Source: CAXSDR01 sp964236445 (GTDB taxonomy: Bacteria; Actinomycetota; Actinomycetes; Motilibacterales; Motilibacteraceae). Taken from it: a stretch of DNA of 33,175 nt. Within the stretch, counting starts at the first letter, position 1, and every line of letters begins with the position of its first letter. Positions 15,260-23,700 of this stretch are shown here, piece after piece. The notes beneath the pieces were generated by a model. It did no database searches. It saw nothing but the letters and a program-made list of their open reading frames with translations, and had not been told where the DNA came from. The position numbers were made by a program, and so were the translations under genes. The stretch is from the NCBI GenBank assembly GCA_964236445.1, contig CAXSDR010000034.1, positions 1 to 33,175 on the forward strand. The letters run 5' to 3'.

Positions 15260-17748
15260 GGCGCCACCTCCTGCACCGGCTCCGCCGAGTCGGGCTCGTC
15301 GAGCCAGCCACCAGGCATCGCGAAGAAGTCGGGATCAGCCGCGAGGATGGCCTGGCGGACGTCGAGCATCTCGGTGACCTTGCCGCCGACGATGGCCGAG
15401 CCGAGCAGACCCACCGCGCCGAGCGCGCTGTGGCTCTTCACGTCGCCGTCGACGATGTCGAGGATGCGTTCGACCAGCAGGGCTGCGGTGCGGCCCGCGC
15501 GTACGGCAACGACGACGGGCTGGCGCAGGAGGACGCCGGAATCGGCGCCGTCCGGCTGCGTCACACCACTCACACCGAGGTGCTGCGCCAGACGTACGAG
15601 CGGCACGATCTCGCCGTGGTAGTCCACGACGTCTCGGTCACCCACCCGCTCGATCATGCTGAGCTCGATTTCTTCCAGGCGGGTGACGCTGTCGAGCGGA
15701 ATCGCGACACGGCGGCCCGCGCCGATGCTGGCGACGAGAACTCGCTCCGGCGTGCCGCCGAGCAGTCCGCGCTCACCCAGCCCCAGGCCGCGTGAGACGG
15801 CCAGTGGCGCACGCATCACGCCACTTGCGAGGTCGGCAACGTCGAGGATGAGAGCCACCCGCCCGTCGCCCAGGATCGTCGCGCCGGAGTAGCAGCCGAT
15901 GGCCTTCAGTCGTGGGGCGAGCGCCTTGACGACGATCTCCTCGCTGGAGAGCACCGCGTCGACGATCAGACCGAACCTGCGGTCCTCGGCCTGCAGCACG
16001 GCGACCGTGGTCGGCCCGGTCGGCGCGTGCCCCTCGATCCCCAGTGCGTCGGCGAGCTCGACGAGCGGTAGCAGCGAGCCGCGCAGCCGATAGACCGGGG
16101 CTCCGGCGATGCGCTCGATCTCGGTGTCACGACGGTCGGCGCTGATGCTGACCAGCTCGAGAACGCTGACCTGGGGGATCGCGAACTGCTGGTCGCGGCA
16201 CGCGATGGTGAGCGCCGGGATGATCGCCAGCGTGAGGGGAATCGTCAGGCGGAACCTGGTGCCCTCACCAGGAACGGAGTCGACGTCGACCGTGCCGCCG
16301 ATGCGCTCGACGTTGGTGCGGACCACGTCCATGCCGACACCGCGGCCCGAGACGTTGGTGACCTTTTCCGCCGTGCTGAAGCCGGGCCGGAAGATGAGCT
16401 TCAGGATGTCCTGCGTCGTCATGGTCGAAAGCTCGTTCAGGCTGATCATGCCTCGCTCGACCGCCTTGGCGCCTATCGTGGCCGGGTCGATCCCCGCACC
16501 GTCGTCGGCGATCTCGATCACGATGCGGCCGCTCTCGTGGAACGCGGCGATTCGCAGGGTGCCCAGCTCGGCCTTGCCGACCGCACGACGGGTCTCGGGC
16601 GTCTCGATGCCGTGGTCGATGCTGTTGCGCACGATGTGCGTGAGCGGGTCCTTGATGGCCTCGAGCAGCGTCTTGTCGAGCTCGGTCTCCTTGCCCGCCA
16701 CCACGAGCGCGACCTGCTTGCCGCACTGCGCCGACAGGTCGCGCACGACTCGGGGGAGCTTGGCGAGCAGGTGGTCGATCGGCTGCATGCGCGTACGCAT
16801 GACACCTTCCTGCAGCTCGCCGGTGATCAGGCTGAGCCGCTGCACCATGGCCGACAGGTCGCTGTCGCGCTCGTGCCCCGTGCTGCGCAGCAGCTGGTTG
16901 CGCACCAGCACGAGCTCGCCGACCTGGCGCATGAGGCGGTCGAGGAGCTCGACGTCCACGCGCAGGCTGCTCTCGGCGACGCTGCGCTTGCGCTGGGTCT
17001 CGAGGCCGTCCTCGACGGCTCGCTCGTCCACGTCACCGGCGGAGACGAGGATCTCGCCGATCCGACGGCTGTCGCCGTCGATCTGACGCTGCACCGCCGC
17101 GGCAATGGCGCCGGGTGTCGCCGATCCCGACGAGACCAGGATCTCCCCGATGAGGCGACGGACGCTGCTCTGTTCCTCGGCCCGCAGCTGCGGCAGCGGG
17201 ACCGGCTCCGACGGCCCCGGCTCCTCGACCGGGATCCCGGTCGAGCCACCGCCCACATCGCCGGCGGTGGGCTGGCGTGGGACGCGGGCGGGGGCCGGCG
17301 TCGGGATGGCGGAGGTCGCAGCCGCAGGGGCCGCGATGTCGGTGGCGGGCGGGGCGAGGCACGCCTCGACCAGGACGACGGCGCGGCTGATGCCGACGTC
17401 GCCCTCGGTGCCGTCGAGCTCGATCGCGGCGAGCAGCTGGCGGACGACGTCCACCATGCTCAGCAGCGCATCGGTCGTCGTCGGGTCGACTTCGAGCACG
17501 CCGTCGCGCAGGCGGCTGAGCAGGCTCTCGCCGACGTGGGTGACGGCTTCGAGGTTGGAGAACGCGAGGAAACCGCTGGTCCCCTTGATCGTGTGGATCG
17601 TGCGGAAGATGCTCGACAACAGCTCACGCGAGGTGGGTGCCTGCTCCAGCGCGATGAGGTCGAGGTCGAGCTGGTCGAGATTCTCCTGGCTCTCCACGAG
17701 AAACTCCTGGACGATCTCGTCCATCCCCTCGAGGTCGAGCCCGCTCAC
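15256..17748 (-). CDS. cheA: Chemotaxis histidine kinase CheA with tandem MshEN-like repeats in place of P2 and two CheW-like domains
   Basis: An 830-residue kinase. P1 Hpt domain about 1-105 with phospho-His H52 (IHTIKGTSGF). A Pro/Ala-rich linker (131-190) is followed by two tandem 24-residue repeats, 199-222 (IGEILVSSG...AVQRQ) and 229-252 (RIGEILVSAGDVD...LETQ), where a P2 domain would be expected. P3 dimerisation about 258-320 (RLMRQVGELVLVRNQLLR). P4 ATPase about 320-505 with the N box HIVRNSIDHGIE, G1 DDGAGID and G2 GRGVGMDVV. P5 CheW-like about 505-645, then a second CheW-like domain about 668-805. Two CheW-like modules occur in some large CheA proteins. GTG 17748 follows a strong GGGGAGGAAA ribosome-binding site. 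It heads the operon behind a FliA-like promoter. Confidence 0.96.
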   Translation of the reverse strand: MSGLDLEGMDEIVQEFLVESQENLDQLDLDLIALEQAPTSRELLSSIFRTIHTIKGTSGFLAFSNLEAVTHVGESLLSRLRDGVLEVDPTTTDALLSMVDVVRQLLAAIELDGTEGDVGISRAVVLVEACLAPPATDIAAPAAATSAIPTPAPARVPRQPTAGDVGGGSTGIPVEEPGPSEPVPLPQLRAEEQSSVRRLIGEILVSSGSATPGAIAAAVQRQIDGDSRRIGEILVSAGDVDERAVEDGLETQRKRSVAESSLRVDVELLDRLMRQVGELVLVRNQLLRSTGHERDSDLSAMVQRLSLITGELQEGVMRTRMQPIDHLLAKLPRVVRDLSAQCGKQVALVVAGKETELDKTLLEAIKDPLTHIVRNSIDHGIETPETRRAVGKAELGTLRIAAFHESGRIVIEIADDGAGIDPATIGAKAVERGMISLNELSTMTTQDILKLIFRPGFSTAEKVTNVSGRGVGMDVVRTNVERIGGTVDVDSVPGEGTRFRLTIPLTLAIIPALTIACRDQQFAIPQVSVLELVSISADRRDTEIERIAGAPVYRLRGSLLPLVELADALGIEGHAPTGPTTVAVLQAEDRRFGLIVDAVLSSEEIVVKALAPRLKAIGCYSGATILGDGRVALILDVADLASGVMRAPLAVSRGLGLGERGLLGGTPERVLVASIGAGRRVAIPLDSVTRLEEIELSMIERVGDRDVVDYHGEIVPLVRLAQHLGVSGVTQPDGADSGVLLRQPVVVAVRAGRTAALLVERILDIVDGDVKSHSALGAVGLLGSAIVGGKVTEMLDVRQAILAADPDFFAMPGGWLDEPDSAEPVQEVAP

Positions 17749-17839
17749 GCTTTCCTCCCCTCACCAGTCCGGCCACCTCACGCCCCCTGAGGCGCAGCCA
17801 GGCTCACTGTCGGGCGGACCTGGGCATTTCAGAGATTTC

Positions 17840-17865
17840 ATCGACACCCATGCATCACCCTTGAG
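17840..17865 (-). promoter_or_regulatory. FliA-like promoter upstream of cheA
   Basis: On the minus strand: CTCA, exactly 16 nt, GTCGAT. It has the same -35 and spacing as the site before cheB and differs from GCCGAT by one base. A start near 17832 would give a leader of about 85 nt. It lies in the 160-nt divergent gap shared with the histidine kinase gene on the other strand; no plus-strand counterpart was found. Confidence 0.55.
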
Positions 17866-17908
17866 CGTTCGTGAACCAGCGCCGGGGACCGCAAGGGGAA
17901 GGCACATC

Positions 17909-19633
17909 GTGACCGACATGTCATCGGGAGCTGCGGAGGTGCGGAGCCCGACCGGTCCCGTCCACGACCAGGTCCAGGCCCTGCTCGAAGCCGTGGTCGC
18001 CGTCGCGGCAGACCTCACGCTCGACAAGGTCCTCGACCGCATCGTCACCTCGGGCAGCCAGCTGGTGGGTGCCCGTTTCGGGGCGCTCGGGCTGCTCGGC
18101 GCGGACCGCCGGCTTCACCAGTTCGTCGTCGCGGCACCCGAGGGCTCGGTGCGGGTCGCCATCGACGAGGCGGCCGCGCAGCCCGGGCTGCTGGGCTTCC
18201 TGGCACGCGACCGCGCGCCGCTGCGTCTGTCGGAGATGGCGGAGATGACGGTCATCCGCAGCGCGCCCGACGCGGAGCCTGCGACCCCCGGTTTCCTCGG
18301 CGTGCCGATCCGGGTGCGTGGCCAGGCGTTCGGCATCCTCTATCTCGCCGACAAGGTGCGCGCCGGCACGCGCGTCGGCGACTTCGACTCGGAGGACGAG
18401 GAGATCGTCGTCGCGCTCGCCGCCGCAGCGGGGGTCGCCGTGGCGAACGCGCGGCTGTTCGAGCAGGCGGAGCAACGCCGGCGTTGGCTCGAAGCGGCAA
18501 GCGAGATCACCTCCTCCCTCCTGGGCGAGGCAGACCGCGACGCCGAGCTGGCGCTGGTTGCGAGGCGTGCTCGCGAGGTCGCGCGCGCTGACCTCGCGAT
18601 GATCATCCTTCCCGACGGCGATGACGAGCTGGTGGTCGAGGTGCTCGCGGGCGAGGGCGACGACGGGCCCACCACTGGGCCGGGCAGCCACCAGAACTCG
18701 CGGCACGAGCAGAGCCTGCGTGGCACCCGCATGCCGGTGGAGGGCACACTGACCGGCCAGGTCGTGCTCTCGGGAAACCCGATCGTCGTGGACGACCCTC
18801 CCCGGGCGTCCGGGGAGGTGCGAGCCGACGTCGCGGTGCCCGAGGGACCCTCCTTCGGCCCGACGCTGATGGTCCCGCTCGGCACCACCAACGACGTCCG
18901 CGGCGTGCTCGCTGTCGTGCGCCATCCCGGAAGCGCGAACTTCACGTCTGTCGATGTCGCGCTCGCCACGACATTCGCCAACCAGGCGGCCCTGGCGCTC
19001 GACCGCGAGCGGGCCCAGGCCGACAGAGCGCAGCTGGCGGTCTATGAGGATCGCGATCGCATCGGGCGCGACCTGCACGACCTCGTCATCCAGCGGCTGT
19101 TCGCGACCGGGCTGCAGCTGCAGGGACTGAGCCGCCACGTCGAGCCTGAGACGGCGGCGCGCATCTCGCTGGCCGTCGACGAGCTCGACACCACCATCCG
19201 CGACATCCGCGCCACGATCTTCCAGCTCAACCGCCGCCTCGACGGAGACGATCTGCGCGGGCAGGTGCGCGACGTCGTCCAGGAGGCAGAGCGTGCGCTG
19301 CGCTGCCCCGCACGCCTCGAGCTTCACGGACCGGTCGACGAGGGGGTGCCCGACGACGTACGCCCCCATCTGCTGGCCGTGCTGCGGGAGGCCTTGTCCA
19401 ACGTCGCGCGTCACGCCCGCGCCAGCTCGGTCGACGTGACGCTGGCCATCGGGCCCGACGTCCTGCTGCAGGTCGTCGACGACGGTGCAGGACTCGGTGA
19501 GCACCGACGCGGCAGCGGGCTTCGCAACATGGCGCGGCGGGCCGAGATGTTCGGGGGCTCGTTCGCGATCGACGGCGAGGTCGGGGTCGGCACGCGCCTC
19601 ACCTGGCGCGTGCCTCTCGAGACACCGCGCTGA
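17909..19633 (+). CDS. GAF-GAF sensor histidine kinase, DevS/NarX type (HisKA_3)
   Basis: A 574-residue soluble kinase with two GAF domains (about 25-185 and 195-370) and a HisKA_3/HATPase_c core. The phosphoacceptor is H390 in RDLHDLVIQRLFATGLQLQG, and the ATP domain has REALSNVARHA (N box), DDGAGLG (G1) and GSGLRNMARR (G2). The overall layout equals mycobacterial DevS/DosT. The position of the DevS heme ligand (six residues before FLGVP) is E123 here, so heme-based O2/NO sensing of that kind is unlikely. GTG 17909 is preceded by GGGGAAGG; ATG 17918 is an alternative. The LuxR-type regulator gene converges on it, 8 bp away, and is the likely partner. Confidence 0.9.
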   Translation: MTDMSSGAAEVRSPTGPVHDQVQALLEAVVAVAADLTLDKVLDRIVTSGSQLVGARFGALGLLGADRRLHQFVVAAPEGSVRVAIDEAAAQPGLLGFLARDRAPLRLSEMAEMTVIRSAPDAEPATPGFLGVPIRVRGQAFGILYLADKVRAGTRVGDFDSEDEEIVVALAAAAGVAVANARLFEQAEQRRRWLEAASEITSSLLGEADRDAELALVARRAREVARADLAMIILPDGDDELVVEVLAGEGDDGPTTGPGSHQNSRHEQSLRGTRMPVEGTLTGQVVLSGNPIVVDDPPRASGEVRADVAVPEGPSFGPTLMVPLGTTNDVRGVLAVVRHPGSANFTSVDVALATTFANQAALALDRERAQADRAQLAVYEDRDRIGRDLHDLVIQRLFATGLQLQGLSRHVEPETAARISLAVDELDTTIRDIRATIFQLNRRLDGDDLRGQVRDVVQEAERALRCPARLELHGPVDEGVPDDVRPHLLAVLREALSNVARHARASSVDVTLAIGPDVLLQVVDDGAGLGEHRRGSGLRNMARRAEMFGGSFAIDGEVGVGTRLTWRVPLETPR

Positions 19634-19641
19634 GGCTTCTC

Positions 19642-20460
19642 TCAGAGGCCCCGCGGGCCCGGCGGACGCGAGCTGCTGCTCGAACCGCTCGTGCTGCCGG
19701 TGTGCTTGGTCGCGAAGATCGCAGCCTGCGTGCGGCTCTCGAGCCCGAGCTTGCCGAGCAGGTTCGACACGTGGTTCTTGACCGTCTTCTCGGCCAGGCC
19801 GAGCTGCTCCGCGATCTGGCGGTTCGTCTCGCCCTCGGCGATGTGGCCGAGGATCCGCTTCTCCTGGTCCGTGAGCGAGGCCAGCCGGTCGGGTCGGCCT
19901 CCCCCGCGCAGCCGCTCGAGCACGCGGGCCGTGACGGCCGGGTCCAGCAGCGACTGTCCCGCGGCGACGCGCTTGACGGCGTCGATGAGATCGTCGCCGC
20001 GCATCTGCTTGAGCAGATAGCCTGACGCCCCCGCCGTGATCGCGGCGAACAGGGCCTCGTCGTCGTCGTAGGACGTGAGGATCAGGACGCGGATGCGCGG
20101 GTCGGCGGAGCGTACGTCGCGGGCCACCTCCACCCCGCTGCCGTCGGGAAGGCGACCGTCGAGCACGGCGACGTCGGGGCGCAGGCGCAGGATGTCGACC
20201 GTGGCCTGGGCCGCGGTGCCTGCCTCGCCGACCACCTCGATCCCCGGCTCGCCGTCGAGCAGGTCACGCAGCCCCCGGCGCACGACCTCGTGGTCGTCGA
20301 GCAGGAACACCCGCACCGGGCGCGCCATCGTCGACTGCGGCACCTGACCATGCACTGCCTGGACCGGCAACCCGCCCGGCTGCACGCGCTGCGCGTAGTG
20401 GCCGGGCTGACTGTTCTGGCCACGCACAGGGTGCTGCCCGGGAACGTGAGGAGTGCTCAT
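19642..20460 (-). CDS. NarL/LuxR-family response regulator, DevR-like
   Basis: 272 residues from ATG 20460. After a 44-residue Gln/Pro/Gly-rich N-terminal extension, a receiver domain begins at MARPVRVFLLDDHEVVRRGL, with phosphoacceptor D101 (VAVLDGRLPDG) and the YLLKQM lysine. A LuxR helix-turn-helix follows (LTDQEKRILGHIAEGETNRQ, then IAEQLGLAEKTVKNHVSNLL). The C-terminus is a Ser/Gly/Pro tail. ATG 20328 would remove the extension and give a 228-residue protein closer to DevR in size; neither start has a strong ribosome-binding site, so the start is uncertain. It converges with the GAF-GAF kinase gene, an expected cognate pair. Confidence 0.88.
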   Translation of the reverse strand: MSTPHVPGQHPVRGQNSQPGHYAQRVQPGGLPVQAVHGQVPQSTMARPVRVFLLDDHEVVRRGLRDLLDGEPGIEVVGEAGTAAQATVDILRLRPDVAVLDGRLPDGSGVEVARDVRSADPRIRVLILTSYDDDEALFAAITAGASGYLLKQMRGDDLIDAVKRVAAGQSLLDPAVTARVLERLRGGGRPDRLASLTDQEKRILGHIAEGETNRQIAEQLGLAEKTVKNHVSNLLGKLGLESRTQAAIFATKHTGSTSGSSSSSRPPGPRGL

Positions 20461-20480
20461 GAGGGTCCCATCGACACAAT

Positions 20481-20529
20481 GTGACGTCGGCTCCACTCCG
20501 TGGCGGACACGAAATGGAGCCGACTTCAC
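20481..20529 (-). terminator. Long inverted repeat just 3' of tRNA-Ser, probable GC-rich terminator
   Basis: GTGACGTCGGCTCCA (20481-20495) and TGGAGCCGACTTCAC (20515-20529) are complementary over 15 positions with one mismatch, with a 19-nt loop. The repeat begins 5 nt after the tRNA 3' end on the minus strand. There is no T tract, which is common for actinobacterial terminators. It also lies between the tRNA and the response-regulator start, so an operator or leader role for that gene is possible. Confidence 0.6.
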
Positions 20530-20533
20530 GACG

Positions 20534-20624
20534 CGGAGGCGGCGGGATTTGAACCCGCGAGAGGCTTTAAGACCTCAACCCGCTTAGCAGGCGGGCGCCA
20601 TAAACCGGGCTAGGCGACGCCTCC
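20534..20624 (-). tRNA. tRNA-Ser (anticodon GCT)
   Basis: Minus strand. Acceptor stem GGAGGCG pairs with CGCCTCC, with discriminator G at 20534. The anticodon arm is CCCGC-CTGCTAA-GCGGG, giving anticodon GCT (reads AGC/AGU). A long variable arm (around GAGGTCTTAAAGCCTC) marks it as a class II tRNA, and the T arm is GCGGG-TTCAAAT-CCCGC. CCA is not encoded (the next bases read CGT). Length is 91 nt. Confidence 0.96.
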
Positions 20625-20712
20625 AGCAGAACGGGACACTACCGGATGCCGACTGTCCGGCGCCGCGGGTATGCCCCGCCGACCGCCACGCACGACCCCG
20701 TCCCGTAGGGCA

Positions 20713-20738
20713 CTCAGGTCTCGACCGCCCCGGTCGAC
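20713..20738 (+). promoter_or_regulatory. Possible FliA-like promoter of the GGDEF-EAL gene
   Basis: Plus strand: CTCA, 16 nt, GTCGAC, closely like the cheA site (CTCA-N16-GTCGAT). It ends 10 nt before GTG 20749, which would make the transcript leaderless or nearly so. A match this loose could occur once in the window by chance, so only the placement supports it. Confidence 0.3.
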
Positions 20739-20748
20739 ATTGTCGAAC

Positions 20749-23700
20749 GTGACCGCTCCCGCCGTGCGCCGTGGCGACCTGCCGCGCCCCAGCGCGCCCG
20801 GGGACGACGGCGACGTCGCCCTACCACCGCAACCGACCGCCGAGTCGTTGCCGTCGCAGCGACTCGCGAGGATCGTGGCGGCCCAACGCGACATCGCGCT
20901 CGCGGCGCCGGTTCCCGATGCGTTGTTCCGGCTGGCTTGCGACCGGGTGATGACAGTGGTCGACGCGGACGGCGCCTGCATCTCGACCCTGGAGGGCGAC
21001 TTCCTCGTCTGCCGCGCCACGACCGGCACCACGGTGCCACCGGTGGGACAGCCGCTGCCGATGGCGCGCAGCATCGGTGGGCTGGCCCTGGCCACCGGCA
21101 CGCCGGTCACCTGCCATGACGCCCTGAACGACGACCGGTCGGACCCCTCGGTCAACGCCGCCTACGGCATCCGCGCCTCGCTCACCGTGCCGCTGCTGCA
21201 CGAGGGTCGACCGGTCGCCGTCGTCTACGCCTTCTCGGCCACCCCCCACGGCTTCACCGACGCGGATCGCCTGGCGCTCTCCCTCGTGTCTGACGTGCTC
21301 GCGGCCCGGCTGGCGCACGCGATCGACCTGGAGGCCCGCGAGGAGACGGCCTCTGCACTGACCATGAGCGACCGCCACCTGCGCGCAGCGCAGGAGCTCA
21401 CCGGGCTCGGCACGTGGCAGGCGTCTCGGGGACGCGGCGTACGCCTGTCGACCGGCGCCGCGCGCATGTTCGGCCTCGACCCCCGCACCGTGCACACCAC
21501 GTCGGAGATCCTCGGCCTGCTGGAAGAGGCGGACCGAACGAGCCTGGCCTCGGCGCTGCGGGGGGACGCGACCGGCTCGGTCGTCGTCCGCGCCCACCGC
21601 CGTGACACCGATGAGCTGCGGTGGTTGCAGGCGTGGGGCGCGAACGTGCCCGACGAGGACGGCGACATCGCCTCCTGGGGCGCCCTGCTGGACGTGACCG
21701 AGCGTGAACGGTCCACGGCGCACAGCCAGCTGAGCGATCGCCGCCTCGCAGCCGCCTCCTCGCTCGCGGGCCTCGCCACCTGGTCGTTCAACTTCGCCGA
21801 CCAGACGAGCGTGTGGTCCGACGAGCTCTTCGCGATGTTCGGCATGGCGCCGGGAGCTCTCCCGAACGAGGACGAGATGCGCACGTGCACACATCCCGAG
21901 GACCGTGCTGCCCTGGACGAGACGGTCGCCGCGGTTCTGGCGACGCGACGTGCGGCCCAGGTGCTGCTGCGGGTGGTGGGCCACGACGGTGTCCAGCGGT
22001 GGCACCGGGCCTGGATTGACGCGACCGAGGACGACGACGGGTCCCTCGTCGGGCTGTGGGGCGTCACGCAGGAGGTCACCGAGCGTGAGGCGGCCGCGGC
22101 TGCGCTGCGCTCGTCGGAGACCCAGTTCCGGGTCGCCTTCGACAACGCCCCCACCGGCATGACGCTGATCGAGCTCGACGTGGACGATCCCCTGGGCACG
22201 CTGCGGGCCAACACCGCCTTCCTGCGGATGCTGGGCTATGACGGTGCTGACGACTCGCCCAGCCGGCTCGACGTCGTCGCGATCACGCATCCCGACGACG
22301 TGGCTGCCGACATGGCGCGCATGGAGGCCCTGATCCGGGGTGACATCGACCGCGCGTGTTTCGCCAAGCGTTTCCTGCATCGTGACGGTCATGTCGTGCA
22401 CTCCGATCTCACGCTCGCGGTGGCCGGAAAGGAGGGCGATCGACGTTGGCTGATGGGGCACGCTCTCGATCTGACCGAACGCCGGGTCGCGCAGGCCCAG
22501 CTCGAACGCCTGGCACACAGCGACACACTGACCGGCCTCGCCAACCGCACGAAGTTCAACGCGCGGCTCGCGGAGGCACTGGCGGGACGCGAAGCCGGCC
22601 ACGGCCGCGTCGGTCTGCTGCTGTTCGACCTCGACCGGTTCAAGCTCGTGAACGACACGCTCGGACACGCGGCCGGTGACCTCGTGCTCGTCGAGGTCGC
22701 GCGTCGCATCAGCAACGTGCTGCGCGACGGCTCGCTGCTCGCCCGGCTGGGTGGCGACGAGTTCGTCGTCATGCTCGAGGGGCTCGCCGACTCGCGCGAG
22801 ACCCGGCTCGTGGCCCTGCGCGTACTCGAGACGCTGCGCGCTCCCTACCGGCTGCCGACCGGCGAGACGATCGTGCCGACCGCGAGCGTGGGAGTCGCGA
22901 TCACGGGTGACGGCGAGTCGAGTGCTGATGAGATCTACCGCGAGGCCGACCTCGCGCTCTACCGCGCGAAGGACGCCGGCCGCGACCGCTATGCCGTGTT
23001 CGACGCCGAGCTGCGCGCGCGTGCCGTCGCCCGGCTCGACGCCGAGCACCTGCTGCGCGACGCGATGAGCCACGGTCGTCTGCATGTGCTCTACCAGCCG
23101 GTCGTCGAGCTCGCGACCTGCCGGATCCTGGGCGCGGAGGCGCTGGTGCGCGTCGTCGCCGGCGACGGGCGGCTCCTCACGCCCGACGTCTTCATCGACG
23201 TCGCCGAGGACACCGGGCTCATCGTGGGTGTGGACGGCACGGTCCTCGAGATCGCCACCGACCAGCTCGCGGCCTGGACGCGCGACGGTCTCGACCTCGA
23301 GGTCGCCGTCAACGTCTCGCCCCGCACCCTTGAGCAGCCGCACTTCGCCCGCATACTGCGTGCGGCGCTGCACCGGCACCAGCAGCCCGGTAGTTCGCTG
23401 GTCGTGGAACTCACCGAACGCAGTCTGCTGGTGAGCAGCGCCACGATGCGCGCGTCGTTGAGCTCGATCCGCCGCAGCGGCGCCCGGTTGTCGGTCGACG
23501 ACTTCGGTACGGGCTATTCCGCGCTCGCCTACCTCGGCCGGTTCGACCTCGACTCGCTCAAGATCGACCGGTCCTTCGTCAGCCGGCTCGGCACCGGCGA
23601 CCAGGCGGACGCTGTGGTCGCGGCGGTCATCGCCCTCGCCCACGCGCACCGGCTCACCGTCGTGGCCGAGGGCGTCGAGACGATCGAGCAGGCGCAGATC

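Noticed and set aside
17105..17908. Plus-strand extension of the GAF-GAF kinase across the cheA gene
   Set aside because: The frame happens to stay open opposite cheA, but the extension is Ser/Arg-rich antisense sequence; a ribosome-binding site and GTG at 17909 mark the real start.
17909..19633. Oxygen-sensing DevS/DosT orthologue
   Set aside because: Domain plan agrees, but the heme-ligand histidine position is Glu, so a heme sensor role is not supported.
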